64,000 bases of DNA from Pedobacter sp. HDW13 (GTDB lineage Bacteria > Bacteroidota > Bacteroidia > Sphingobacteriales > Sphingobacteriaceae): assembly GCF_011303555.1 (NCBI RefSeq), contig NZ_CP049868.1, positions 5,890,001 through 5,954,000 of the forward strand. Direction: 5' to 3'. Made by a program: the position numbers and the translations under genes. Below, piece after piece: positions 1 through 8,326 of this stretch (positions are counted from its first letter, which is position 1; each line of letters begins with the position of its first letter). The notes under the pieces were generated by a model. It ran no database searches. It was not told where the DNA came from and saw only the letters and a list, made by a program, of their open reading frames with translations.

Positions 1-1
1 A

Positions 2-2692
2 GACTCGATTAGCCTGGAAAATGTAGGTCAAACACCACTTTGGATGGTTGAAGGGATGGCCGAATATCTTTCTATCGGGAAAAAAGATGCCTTTACCTCG
101 ATGTGGATGCGCGATGCGATGTTAAACCGCGATATCCCTTCGCTAAAAGATTTAACAAATTCTAATAAGTATTTTCCATATCGCTATGGACAGGCATTCT
201 GGACTTATATTGGTTCTCAATATGGCGATACGACTATTGTTCCGTTATTTAAGAATACGGCAAAATATGGTTACGAAAATGCCATCAAATATACCTTTGG
301 TTACGATGATAAAACCTTATCCGGCCTTTGGAAAAACTCGATCGATGCGCATTACAAACCCATGCTAAAAGCAGATAGTTCGCAGATTAAAATTACGGGA
401 ACTAAAATTATCGATAACAAAAATGCCGGTAACATGAACGTTGCCCCTGCCCTTAGCCCTGATGGCAAATACCTGGCGTTTATGTCAGAAAAAGACCTCT
501 TTGGTATCGATTTGTTCCTTGCCGATGCCAAAACCGGAAGAATTATCAGAAAACTTAGCAGTCAGATTTCTAATGGCCACATTGATGATTTCAACTTTAT
601 AGAATCAGCCGGGGCATGGTCGCCAGATAGTAAACAGTTTGCCTTCAGTATTTTCAGCCATGGAAAAAACCAAATGATGGTTATTGATGTAGCAACTGGT
701 TCTACTGTATCGCAAACGGCAATGGGAAAAGTGCAGCAATTTGGCAATTTAACCTGGTCGCCTAACGGAAAAGATGTAGCATTCTCAGGTATGGTTGAAG
801 GTCAGAGTGACATCTTCTCTTACAACCTGGATACGAAAGTTGTAACCCAAATTACCGACGATGTGTATTCTGATTATGCACCGAGCTACTCTCCTGACGG
901 TAAAAAACTGGTATTTTCGTCTGATCGCGCAGCCATTCAGGCCAATACTGTAAATGCTGTACTTCCAATTAATTTAGCAGTTTACGATATCTCAGCAAAA
1001 ACGGTAACCAACCTGGATGTATTCCCAGGTGCAAATAACCTTAATGCGCAATTCTCTGCTAACAGCCAAAACATTTATTTCCTATCCAACAGAGATGGTT
1101 TCAGGAATTTATACAAATACAACTTTGCAGATAATACCGTAGATCAGTTAACTGATTACTTCACCGGTATCAGTGGTATCACCGAATTTTCGCCTGCCAT
1201 TTCAGTATCTGCAACCGATGATATTGTTTACAGTTACTATCGTTACCAACGTTACACCCTTTATAATGCTAAATTAAGCAGTTTTAAAGCCAAACGTATT
1301 GGCAATCAGGAAGAAAATTTCGATGCCGCTATTCTGCCGCCAATGGAAAATATTGGCGTTAACATCATCAATTCGAACCTGAACAATTTCGACCGTTTCG
1401 AAAAAACGGTAGCCGATTCGATGAAAGTAGTTCCATACAAACCAAAGTTCAGGTTAGATTATCTGGCAAATAGTGGAGTTGGTGTATCAACAAGCCGCTT
1501 CGGAACAGGTATTTCTGGCGGTATTGTAGGTATGTTTAGCGATATATTAGGAACAAACCAGATTATCGCAAACCTTTCGGTTAACGGAGAAATTTACGAT
1601 TTTGGTGGCCTGGTTGGCTATATCAATCAAAAAAGCAGAATTAACTGGGGAGTTGCAATATCACACATCCCTTACGTTTCGGGTTTTAGCTCATACGGGT
1701 TTGAAAAACTACCTGCAAACAATAATTCTTCTACAGATGCCATTAATTACCGTACCGATATCATCAGGACTTTTGAAGATCAGGTTCAGATTTTTGGAGC
1801 CTATCCTTTTAGTAAAATACACCGTTTTGAGTTGGGTGGCGCCTTTTCACATTATAGTTATCGCATAGATCGTTATAGCAACTACTATAATCCTGGTGGT
1901 TTTTATCTTGGATCTGACAGAAGCAAAATTTCAAATGATCAGGCTTCCCTGGATTATGGGATTCCATTTAATTCTTTCACTTTATATCAGCTAAATGCTG
2001 GCTTTATCGGTGATAATTCTATTTTCGGTTTAACAGCACCGCTTGATGGCTTTAGGTACCGAGTAAGTGGAGAAAAATACCTTGGAACCTATAATTTTGC
2101 TGGCGTAACGGCCGATTTGCGCAAATACTGGAGAGCTAAACCGGTTACTTTTGCAGTAAGAAGCTATAACACTTTAAGAATCGGTAAAGATGCAGATAAG
2201 CTTTATCCAATGTACCTGGGCTATCCATACCTCATCAGGGGTTATGAATCTAACTCGATCTATAAAACAACATCTGCAAGAGCGTCAGAATCTTTTGATA
2301 TTAACCAGTTAAGTGGTAGTAAAATCGCTGTAGTTAACTTTGAGATACGCCTGCCTTTTACCGGACCGAAAAAACTGGCAGCGGTTCCTTCTAAATTTCT
2401 ATTCTCTGATTTAAACCTTTTCTTTGATGCAGGTGTAGCCTGGACTAACGATACTAAAGTAGTTTTCAAAAGTGAACCAACTTATACAGATGTTCCTGTA
2501 AAAGATGATAACGGTAAGGTTATTGGTTCTTACCAAACCACAAACGAACGTGTACCGGCTTTAAGTGTTGGTGTATCGCTACGGGTAAATGTTTTTGGCT
2601 ATTTTGTATTGGAGCCTTATTATGCCATTCCTTTTCAGCGTAAAGATGTTAAAGCCGGTGTGTTTGGCTTAACCTTTGCACCGGGCTGGTAA
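2..2692 (+). CDS. Outer-membrane protein with protease-like end, TolB-type propeller and BamA-like barrel (5' partial)
   Basis: The reading frame is open to the left edge, so the true start lies outside; the first internal ATG at 44 is not credible as a start because conserved-looking sequence precedes it. About residues 15-23 of the visible part read WMVEGMAEY, the pattern of the glutamate helix of MA-type gluzincin metalloproteases; the HExxH part would lie before the edge. Then come several TolB/WD40-like propeller blades with SPDGK/SPNGK motifs (roughly residues 130-420), and a C-terminal half rich in alternating aromatic/polar strands ending in GLTFAPGW, as in Omp85/surface-antigen barrels. 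This suggests a surface or periplasmic protein anchored by an outer-membrane barrel. The domain reading is from motifs only; substrate unknown. Confidence 0.7.
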   Translation, partial: DSISLENVGQTPLWMVEGMAEYLSIGKKDAFTSMWMRDAMLNRDIPSLKDLTNSNKYFPYRYGQAFWTYIGSQYGDTTIVPLFKNTAKYGYENAIKYTFGYDDKTLSGLWKNSIDAHYKPMLKADSSQIKITGTKIIDNKNAGNMNVAPALSPDGKYLAFMSEKDLFGIDLFLADAKTGRIIRKLSSQISNGHIDDFNFIESAGAWSPDSKQFAFSIFSHGKNQMMVIDVATGSTVSQTAMGKVQQFGNLTWSPNGKDVAFSGMVEGQSDIFSYNLDTKVVTQITDDVYSDYAPSYSPDGKKLVFSSDRAAIQANTVNAVLPINLAVYDISAKTVTNLDVFPGANNLNAQFSANSQNIYFLSNRDGFRNLYKYNFADNTVDQLTDYFTGISGITEFSPAISVSATDDIVYSYYRYQRYTLYNAKLSSFKAKRIGNQEENFDAAILPPMENIGVNIINSNLNNFDRFEKTVADSMKVVPYKPKFRLDYLANSGVGVSTSRFGTGISGGIVGMFSDILGTNQIIANLSVNGEIYDFGGLVGYINQKSRINWGVAISHIPYVSGFSSYGFEKLPANNNSSTDAINYRTDIIRTFEDQVQIFGAYPFSKIHRFELGGAFSHYSYRIDRYSNYYNPGGFYLGSDRSKISNDQASLDYGIPFNSFTLYQLNAGFIGDNSIFGLTAPLDGFRYRVSGEKYLGTYNFAGVTADLRKYWRAKPVTFAVRSYNTLRIGKDADKLYPMYLGYPYLIRGYESNSIYKTTSARASESFDINQLSGSKIAVVNFEIRLPFTGPKKLAAVPSKFLFSDLNLFFDAGVAWTNDTKVVFKSEPTYTDVPVKDDNGKVIGSYQTTNERVPALSVGVSLRVNVFGYFVLEPYYAIPFQRKDVKAGVFGLTFAPGW

Positions 2693-2717
2693 TCATTAAT
2701 TAAAAAGCACTAGTTAT

Positions 2718-2751
2718 AAAAAAAGCGATCGGGTTACTGATCGCTTTTTTT
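2718..2751. terminator. Bidirectional intrinsic terminator
   Basis: A perfect hairpin with arms 2718-2730 and 2739-2751 (core GCGATC/GATCGC) has an A run on the left and a T run on the right. It lies between the rightward barrel protein and the leftward GIY-YIG gene, so it can end both transcripts. Confidence 0.85.
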
Positions 2752-2767
2752 GTAGGATATGTTTTTA

Positions 2768-3118
2768 TTAAGATAGGCTATTGAATGATAACTTAACCTG
2801 GTTGGTTATGTTTCGGTGTAAAAGGATATTTTCGAAATCCAGTCCAATGGTTAAATCAATCCAATCTGGATTACATGATCGCACTAAACGTTCTTTTTGC
2901 ATGCGGGTAAACCTACTAATTGCTTTAAAACGAACCAAAGCCTGGGCTTCTGATTTAAACTCTTCAAAATAAACTAAACGGGTTAATTGCATTCCATTAT
3001 CAAAGAATAAGTTTGGCATCTGTTTGTAGAAATCTAATGTCTTAATCAAATCAGAACTCATGCCTACATGCATGCTGGTGCGATTTCTGTCGGTAACGAT
3101 ATAAACAAACTTTTTCAT
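2768..3118 (-). CDS. GIY-YIG nuclease-superfamily protein
   Basis: A 116-residue protein starting at the ATG of MKKFVYIV; a longer frame reaching 3169 would add 17 residues and run over an operator-like dyad, so the shorter start is preferred. FVYIVTD followed by HVGMSSDL matches the GIY and YIG strands of the GIY-YIG fold. The usual second-motif tyrosine is His and the catalytic arginine position appears to be Lys (DLIKTLDFYK), so nuclease activity is doubtful by eye. The rest contains the RFTRMQKERL and DWIDLT stretches typical of the short stand-alone members. It is divergent from an S24-type repressor gene with two matching dyads between them, so the two are probably co-regulated. Confidence 0.75.
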   Translation of the reverse strand: MKKFVYIVTDRNRTSMHVGMSSDLIKTLDFYKQMPNLFFDNGMQLTRLVYFEEFKSEAQALVRFKAISRFTRMQKERLVRSCNPDWIDLTIGLDFENILLHRNITNQVKLSFNSLS

Positions 3119-3140
3119 GATCTTATGTTTAAAAATTAAA

Positions 3141-3155
3141 ACTAAACTATTTAGT
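3141..3155. promoter_or_regulatory. Operator-like dyad, GIY-YIG side
   Basis: The sequence ACTAA-ACTAT-TTAGT is a perfect 5+5 dyad 22 bp upstream of the GIY-YIG start codon. The same half-sites and spacing recur at 3207-3221, and one half-site (ACTAA) occurs at 3184-3188. Binding by the adjacent XRE/S24 repressor is inferred. Confidence 0.5.
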
Positions 3156-3202
3156 ATATCTTCTTGCAATTAAAAATAATATTACTAACTTTATGAGCAT
3201 AA

Positions 3203-3225
3203 AATTACTAACTATTTTAGTAATT
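3203..3225. promoter_or_regulatory. Operator-like dyad, repressor side
   Basis: Perfect inverted repeat with 9-bp arms (AATTACTAA, 3203-3211; TTAGTAATT, 3217-3225) and a 5-bp spacer, 26 bp upstream of the repressor start. Its core ACTAA-N5-TTAGT is identical to the dyad at 3141-3155, 66 bp away. This is the expected layout for an autoregulated divergent promoter. Confidence 0.6.
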
Positions 3226-3251
3226 CCAAATTTATTTTAAAATTTATTTTT

Positions 3252-4028
3252 ATGTCAAATATTTCAAATAATTTAAAGTACCTCAGGAAGAAAAAAGGCC
3301 ATACACAGCAAAATTTCGCTGATATTATGGAAATTAAAAGATCTTTAATCGGCGCCTACGAGGAAGACCGTGCTGAGCCTAAATATGAATTACTAAAAAA
3401 AATAGCAGAATATTTTGACTTAACCATTGATGAATTCATCAATGAAAAAATTTCGGACAGCTGGAAACCAAAGCCAAAAAGCCAGGGATCGAACCTACGG
3501 GTACTGAGTATTTCAGTAGATCAAAACGATCGGGAAAACATCGAGCTTGTGCCGGTTAAAGCCAGCGCTGGTTACCTGAATGGTTTTTCAGATCCACAAT
3601 ATATAAGCGACCTGCCAAAATTCCAGCTTCCTCTGCCTGCTTTAAGGCAAGGTACTTTCCGCGCATTCGAAATTATGGGCGATAGCATGTTACCTGTTCA
3701 ACCGGGCAGTGTAATTATTGGCGAATACCTCGATAACTGGAACGAAGTAAAAACTGGCGAAACCTATGTCATTATTAGTAAAAATGAAGGTGTAGTATAT
3801 AAAAGAGCTGGTAACCGTTTTAAAGAAAACAAAGACCTGAAATTAATTTCAGATAATAAGGTTTACGATGCTTACACCATTGCTGCTGAAGATATTTTAG
3901 AAATCTGGAAGGCAAAAGCCTATATTTCTACTTCTTTACCAGAGCCTGCACCAGACCCAACAATGGAAACCCTGACCCAAATGATGGCCCAAATGCAGAA
4001 ATCAATTTCGCAGTTGAATAAAAATTAA
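3252..4028 (+). CDS. XRE-family repressor with S24 (LexA/CI-like) peptidase domain
   Basis: A 258-residue transcription regulator. Residues 5-62 form an XRE helix-turn-helix (LRKKKGHTQQNFADIM then YEEDRAEPKYELL). Residues about 95-225 look like an S24 self-cleavage domain: an Ala106-Gly107 bond in KASAGYL, Ser145 in MGDSM and Lys184 in VVYKR. The spacings (39 and 39 residues) are close to those between the LexA cleavage site, Ser and Lys. A Met/Gln-rich tail follows. It probably represses itself and the divergent GIY-YIG gene through the ACTAA-N5-TTAGT dyads. Whether it self-cleaves after DNA damage is inference; many Bacteroidota homologues are uncharacterised. Confidence 0.85.
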   Translation: MSNISNNLKYLRKKKGHTQQNFADIMEIKRSLIGAYEEDRAEPKYELLKKIAEYFDLTIDEFINEKISDSWKPKPKSQGSNLRVLSISVDQNDRENIELVPVKASAGYLNGFSDPQYISDLPKFQLPLPALRQGTFRAFEIMGDSMLPVQPGSVIIGEYLDNWNEVKTGETYVIISKNEGVVYKRAGNRFKENKDLKLISDNKVYDAYTIAAEDILEIWKAKAYISTSLPEPAPDPTMETLTQMMAQMQKSISQLNKN

Positions 4029-4108
4029 CATTTTTTTAACAAGCTCCGATTAAACCGTTTACATTTTTTTACATCTATCAGTTTAACAAACACATAAAAA
4101 AATTAAAC

Positions 4109-4564
4109 ATGAAAAGAGCAATTTTAACCATAGCAATTGCAGTAATGGGCTTAACAGCTGCATTTGCTCAACAAGACACTACAAAAAGGGCAAGAAGACA
4201 AATGCCTAAAATGACAGCTGAACAGCGTGCTGAAAGAGTTACCGCTAAAATGGAAAAAGAGCTAAGCTTAACAGCCGATCAGAAGTCGAAAATTTATGCG
4301 ATCCAACTGGAAAATGCAAAAACCATGGATACCTGGAGAAATGCAGACCAGGGCGATATGAAAGGTAAAATAAAAGATCGTAAAGCAGCTATGGATGCGC
4401 AAAAAGCCAAAATAGATGCCGTTTTAACTGCCGATCAAAAAACCAAAATGGATGCTTTCCGTGCAGAAGCCAAAGAAAAAGCAGGTAAAATGAGAAAAGG
4501 ATTGGGCGGTAGAGGTAAAAAAGACAAAGAGCCCGTGGTTTCTAATCCACCTTCGCAGGGATAA
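4109..4564 (+). CDS. Spy/CpxP-like (LTxxQ) periplasmic protein
   Basis: A 151-residue exported protein with signal peptide MKRAILTIAIAVMGLTAAFA cleaved before QQDTT. The mature part is strongly charged and helical with two LT-A-DQK repeats (LSLTADQKSKIYAI near residue 53 and VLTADQKTKMDAF near 105), the LTxxQ signature of Spy/CpxP proteins. The C-terminal tail is Gly/Lys-rich. Spy-type proteins act as periplasmic chaperones or envelope-stress sensors; that role here is inferred. It is monocistronic, ending in a strong hairpin at 4595-4627. Confidence 0.7.
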   Translation: MKRAILTIAIAVMGLTAAFAQQDTTKRARRQMPKMTAEQRAERVTAKMEKELSLTADQKSKIYAIQLENAKTMDTWRNADQGDMKGKIKDRKAAMDAQKAKIDAVLTADQKTKMDAFRAEAKEKAGKMRKGLGGRGKKDKEPVVSNPPSQG

Positions 4565-4594
4565 ATTGAGTAAAACGTAATTAATTATATTTTT

Positions 4595-4627
4595 AAAAGC
4601 GTTCCGGTTATTCGGAACGCTTTTTTT
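4595..4627 (+). terminator. Intrinsic terminator abutting bioF
   Basis: An 8-bp GC-rich stem (4599-4606 GCGTTCCG, 4613-4620 CGGAACGC) is flanked by AAAA and a T7 run. It ends the spy-like transcript only 11 bp before the bioF start codon. Confidence 0.9.
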
Positions 4628-4634
4628 ACTTTTG
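4627..4634 (+). promoter_or_regulatory. Bacteroidota-type -7 element for bioF
   Basis: TACTTTTG fits the TAnnTTTG consensus. It overlaps the end of the terminator T run and lies 4 bp before the bioF ATG at 4639, so a transcript from it would be nearly leaderless. No convincing -33 TTG is present, so this is tentative. Confidence 0.4.
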
Positions 4635-4638
4635 ACCA

Positions 4639-5769
4639 ATGCGTAAAATAGAGCAGTTCCTTAACAGCAAACTCCAAGAACGGAAGGATAACCTTTCGAT
4701 CAGAAACCTGTCTACCAACCTCCCTCCTGTTGATTTTTGTTCTAATGATTATTTGGGTTTTGCGAGATCAATCGAATTACAGCAACTTGTTTCTGATCTA
4801 AGCAGGCAGATACCTAATTATAAAAATGGCTCTGGAGGTTCGCGCTTATTGAGTGGCAACACTGCTTATATAGAAGAAACCGAGCATTTCATTGCAAATT
4901 TTCACGGTGCAGTAAGTGGCTTAATCTTCAATTCGGGATACGATGCTAATGTTGGGCTCTTATCAAGCATTCCACAGCGTGGCGATACCATTATTACTGA
5001 TGAACTGGTTCATGCCAGTATTATAGATGGTTGCCGTTTAAGCCATGCTACACGTTATAAATTTACGCATAACGATATAAATGTGCTCGAAGCGAAACTC
5101 AAAATGGCGCAAGGAAACATCTTTGTGGTAGTAGAAAGTGTTTATTCGATGGATGGCGATACTGCTCCTTTAACCAGTATGGCTGAACTTTGTGCGCAAT
5201 ACGAGGCTAATTTAATTGTCGATGAAGCGCACGCTACTGGTATTTTTGGCGAAATGGGTAAAGGCCTGGTACAACAACTCAATCTTACCGATCAGGTATT
5301 TGCAAATGTAGTTACTTTTGGCAAAGCCATAGGCGCTCATGGGGCAATAGTCCTGGGTAGCCCAAACCTGCGCCATTACCTTATTAATTTTGCGCGGTCG
5401 TTTATTTACACCACCGCAGCGCCCATTCATAATATCGTTACTGTAAAAGCAGCCTACCAGTTATTGGGTAAAACAGATCACACTATCATTCATCAAAAGA
5501 TTGCGCTTTTTAGAAAGTTACTTAAAGAAAAAAACATACAGGCCTTAAACAGTGAAAGCGCTATACAGGGCATTTTATTTTCTTCGAACGAGCAGGCTAA
5601 ACAAGCAGCAACAACCTTACAACAAGCAGGCTTTGATGTAAGGGCTATTTTAAGTCCAACTGTTGCGTTGGGCAAAGAGCGACTACGCATTTGCCTCCAT
5701 ACTTTTAATACTGATGAGGAAATTACCTCGCTGGTTAATCACCTAAATGAATTTCAACTTAATGGCTAA
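4639..5769 (+). CDS. bioF: 8-amino-7-oxononanoate synthase
   Basis: A 376-residue PLP enzyme of the alpha-oxoamine synthase family, joining pimeloyl thioester and L-alanine in biotin synthesis. Visible marks: FCSNDYLGFA at the N terminus, the glycine-rich GSGGSRLLSGN, DEAHATGIFG with the PLP-pyridine Asp, and the Schiff-base lysine in VTFGKAIGAHGA (K229). Length is a little under the usual 385-400. Its last 8 bases overlap the start of bioD, so the two are translationally coupled. No bioA, bioB or bioC is in the window. Confidence 0.93.
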   Translation: MRKIEQFLNSKLQERKDNLSIRNLSTNLPPVDFCSNDYLGFARSIELQQLVSDLSRQIPNYKNGSGGSRLLSGNTAYIEETEHFIANFHGAVSGLIFNSGYDANVGLLSSIPQRGDTIITDELVHASIIDGCRLSHATRYKFTHNDINVLEAKLKMAQGNIFVVVESVYSMDGDTAPLTSMAELCAQYEANLIVDEAHATGIFGEMGKGLVQQLNLTDQVFANVVTFGKAIGAHGAIVLGSPNLRHYLINFARSFIYTTAAPIHNIVTVKAAYQLLGKTDHTIIHQKIALFRKLLKEKNIQALNSESAIQGILFSSNEQAKQAATTLQQAGFDVRAILSPTVALGKERLRICLHTFNTDEEITSLVNHLNEFQLNG

Positions 5770-6370
5770 ATATTTTATTACCGGCATTGGCACCGGCATT
5801 GGCAAAACACTGATTAGTGCAATAGTAACCGAAAAACTCAAGGCCGATTACTGGAAACCAATCCAATCGGGCGATCTTGATACCAGCGACAGCCTAACCA
5901 TTGGCAGCTTAATTTCAAATACTAAAACTGTCATCCATTCTGAAAGCTACCGTTTAACTCAGCCCTTGTCGCCGCATTTATCGGCCAAACTGGATGGAAT
6001 TGAAATTGACCTTAATCAGATTAACATACCCGTAACAGCAAATAACCTGATTATTGAAGGCGCTGGTGGTTTAATGGTTCCGTTAAACGAAACCGAACTG
6101 ATTATCGATTTAATCAAAAAACTAGACGTTGAAGTAATACTGGTTTCGCAAAACTACCTGGGCAGCATTAACCACACTTTACTATCGCTCGATCTGCTCA
6201 AACAATATCATATTCCGGTTAAAGGAATCATTTTTAACGGTGATGAGAATGCGGAAACTGAAAGATACATTCTGCAGTATAGTCAGGCAAAAAAGCTGGG
6301 CTATGTACCACAATTAAGCCAGATTGATCGGGAGCAAATCGTATTAGCTGGCGAATATATTTCACTTTAA
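5762..6370 (+). CDS. bioD: Dethiobiotin synthetase
   Basis: A 202-residue P-loop ATPase. The start is placed at the ATG of MAKYFITGIGTGIGKT, which overlaps the bioF stop (ATGGCTAA); an in-frame ATG 15 bases earlier is possible but lies deeper in bioF. The P-loop is GIGTGIGKT, WKPIQSGD carries the diaminopelargonate site, and IIEGAGGLMVPL is the conserved second motif. It closes the ureido ring of dethiobiotin from diaminopelargonate, CO2 and ATP. A biotin pair with bioF. Confidence 0.93.
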   Translation: MAKYFITGIGTGIGKTLISAIVTEKLKADYWKPIQSGDLDTSDSLTIGSLISNTKTVIHSESYRLTQPLSPHLSAKLDGIEIDLNQINIPVTANNLIIEGAGGLMVPLNETELIIDLIKKLDVEVILVSQNYLGSINHTLLSLDLLKQYHIPVKGIIFNGDENAETERYILQYSQAKKLGYVPQLSQIDREQIVLAGEYISL

Positions 6371-6394
6371 GAACTTAAAAAAACTAATATCTAT

Positions 6395-6473
6395 TGTCAT
6401 TCTGAGCCTATCGAAGGACTTCAATAAGCTATTTTGAAGCATTTCGACAGGCTACCATTGACAGCCCCAAAAG
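6395..6473. repeat. REP-like imperfect palindrome
   Basis: TGTCATTCTGAGCCTATCGAA at the left is matched imperfectly by the complement of the right end near 6453-6473. It sits in the 300-bp space between convergent bioD and the SGNH gene, with a second element directly after. Short palindromes of this GTCATTCTGAGC type recur between genes in many bacterial genomes. Confidence 0.6.
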
Positions 6474-6479
6474 AAGAAT

Positions 6480-6579
6480 CGTCATTTCGACCGAAGCAAC
6501 GGGTTTTTCACCGGTAGCGAAACGGAGAAATCTATAAAGACAGATTTCTCGGCTACGCTGCACTTCGCTCGAAATGACG
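6480..6579. repeat. REP-like palindrome, GTCATTTCGA family
   Basis: Begins CGTCATTTCGACCGAAG and ends with the near complement CTTCGCTCGAAATGACG; an inner pair GAGAAATCT/AGATTTCTC makes a long hairpin. Related copies lie at 34298-34371 and 45964-46072 in this window. 6371-6678 holds nothing else recognisable. The element may help end the two facing transcripts. Confidence 0.75.
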
Positions 6580-6678
6580 AATCCGAAGCGGCAGTCGCTA
6601 ATATTGATTTTTATCCAATAAATTAACCCTCAACGTGACAATCTTGAAAATAAATTGTGCTATGGGGCATCCTCCCAA

Positions 6679-7377
6679 TTAACGTTCAGTTAAATAACCA
6701 CTCTTTTTAAGAAAATCTGCCCATACCTGATAGCCTGCAGGAATAAGGTGCAAGCCATCTTTAGTGAGCTCGGCTCTTAAATGTTTATCCTGATCGGTAA
6801 AGTTCGGATAGAGATCGATAACGGTTACGTTTTTTGCCGCAAATTGCCTGATCTGATCATTCAGCCACAAAATATGCTCGTCTTTACCATAATGATTTCT
6901 AAATTTTTCGAAAGAACTGTTTACAGGTAAAAGGGTGTTGAAATAGATGTGGGTTTTCTTCGATCCCTTTCTTATTCTGCTGATGATGCTTTTATAATTC
7001 CTTAAAATCACACTATCCGGAATATTCCGCGAAATATCGTTAATACCAATCAGGATGAAAACTTTAGCAGGTTTGCCATCAATTACATCCTGCAAACGTT
7101 CCAGTACCCCAAAGGTAATATCGCCTGAAATACCCCTGTTTTTAGCCTGTGGCAGATCTAATAATTTAGCCCAATCGGTACCAGCGGTAATGCTGTTGCC
7201 CAGAAAAACAAAATCCTTTTTCGATTTCGGATCAGCTTTAAATTTTGCAACCAGCTCTACATATTTACCCGGACGATAAGTGCTATCCCATTTTACTACC
7301 TGGGCCTGTACCGGCTTAAAATTTAACAGTATGAGCGCAAAAGTAAAAACCAGTAACCTGTTTAAAAATGTTTTCAT
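6679..7377 (-). CDS. Secreted SGNH/GDSL-type esterase
   Basis: A 232-residue exported hydrolase: signal peptide to about residue 25 (FKPVQAQ), then the SGNH blocks: GNSIT with the nucleophile Ser, GISGD (Gly block), GINDI (Asn block) and DGLHLIPAGY near the C terminus with the Asp-His pair. Family members cleave acyl, acetyl or phospholipid esters. It is the last gene of the SusCD locus, 25 bp after a glycerophosphodiesterase gene, so removal of acyl groups from a phospholipid-like substrate is plausible but inferred. Confidence 0.85.
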   Translation of the reverse strand: MKTFLNRLLVFTFALILLNFKPVQAQVVKWDSTYRPGKYVELVAKFKADPKSKKDFVFLGNSITAGTDWAKLLDLPQAKNRGISGDITFGVLERLQDVIDGKPAKVFILIGINDISRNIPDSVILRNYKSIISRIRKGSKKTHIYFNTLLPVNSSFEKFRNHYGKDEHILWLNDQIRQFAAKNVTVIDLYPNFTDQDKHLRAELTKDGLHLIPAGYQVWADFLKKSGYLTER

Positions 7378-7402
7378 TTAATTTTTATAAAAGCCTAAAA
7401 TA

Positions 7403-8305
7403 CTACTTTGCCTGCACTAAAATATCTGGATAATCAGAAATAATACCATCTACATTCAAGGCTTTCAACTTCTGAACATCGGCCAGGGTATTGGCTGTCC
7501 ACGGAATAATTTTAACTCCATCGGCATGCGCCTTTGTTACCAACTCTTCGGTAACCATTTGCCACACCGGACTTAAAATAAATGGCTTAAAGCCTAAATC
7601 GGCAATATTTTCTTCATAAGTTTTTTTATTGGCCACAAGGAAAGAAGTTTTAACGGCCGGGTACTTTTGATGAATCAACTGAATTGTTCGCTTATCAAAC
7701 GATTGGATAACCACAAATGGAGTAATTTTCTTATTGTTAATTACTTCCATTAAAAGTTTAACAAAAGTTTCGGGATCGGGATTGGTTACGCCATCACCCT
7801 TTTCGCTGCATTTGGTTTCGATGTTGTAAAAAAACTGTCTACGTTTATTGGCTTTAATATCGCGTTGAACCGCATCAATTAAATCGCCTAGCAAAGGCAG
7901 CTGTGTTTTTTCCTTTTTCTGTTGTGGAAAAAGCGCATAATATTTGCTCCCAATGTCGAATTTCTTAATTTCATCGTAATTCATTCCAAAAATCTGGTAT
8001 TTACGTACGTCCGATTCCGGAATTTCTTTTCCTTCGGGAGTAAGCATAAATGCAGGACTTAAATAATCATCGTGCGTAACTACTACCTTGCCATCTTTAG
8101 AAATGTGGGTATCCATTTCCAAAGTAGTTATCCCTTCTATCTTCATTGCATTAAGCATGGCAGCAATGGTATTTTCAGGCATTAAACCACGACCACCACG
8201 ATGTGCTTCTGCACTGAATTTAGGGAACTCTGCTGTTTTTTGGGCAAACACGCTGCCTCCGAATAAAGATACCGCAATAAATACGGCTGATACATTTAAT
8301 TTCAT
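7403..8305 (-). CDS. Glycerophosphodiester phosphodiesterase (copy 1)
   Basis: A 300-residue secreted enzyme with signal peptide (LFGGSVFAQ). GDPD-family marks: AHRGGRGLMPENT near residue 35 (catalytic His, Arg and Glu), EMDTHISKDGKVVVTHDDY (metal-binding Glu/Asp and catalytic His), and the C-terminal DGIISDYPD. It would release glycerol-3-phosphate and an alcohol from deacylated phospholipids or similar diesters. It is clearly paralogous to the gene 21 bp upstream, with whole motifs shared, so it arose by tandem duplication. Periplasmic or surface location inferred from the signal peptide. Confidence 0.9.
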   Translation of the reverse strand: MKLNVSAVFIAVSLFGGSVFAQKTAEFPKFSAEAHRGGRGLMPENTIAAMLNAMKIEGITTLEMDTHISKDGKVVVTHDDYLSPAFMLTPEGKEIPESDVRKYQIFGMNYDEIKKFDIGSKYYALFPQQKKEKTQLPLLGDLIDAVQRDIKANKRRQFFYNIETKCSEKGDGVTNPDPETFVKLLMEVINNKKITPFVVIQSFDKRTIQLIHQKYPAVKTSFLVANKKTYEENIADLGFKPFILSPVWQMVTEELVTKAHADGVKIIPWTANTLADVQKLKALNVDGIISDYPDILVQAK

Positions 8306-8326
8306 AGTTATATTGTTATTTCTATT

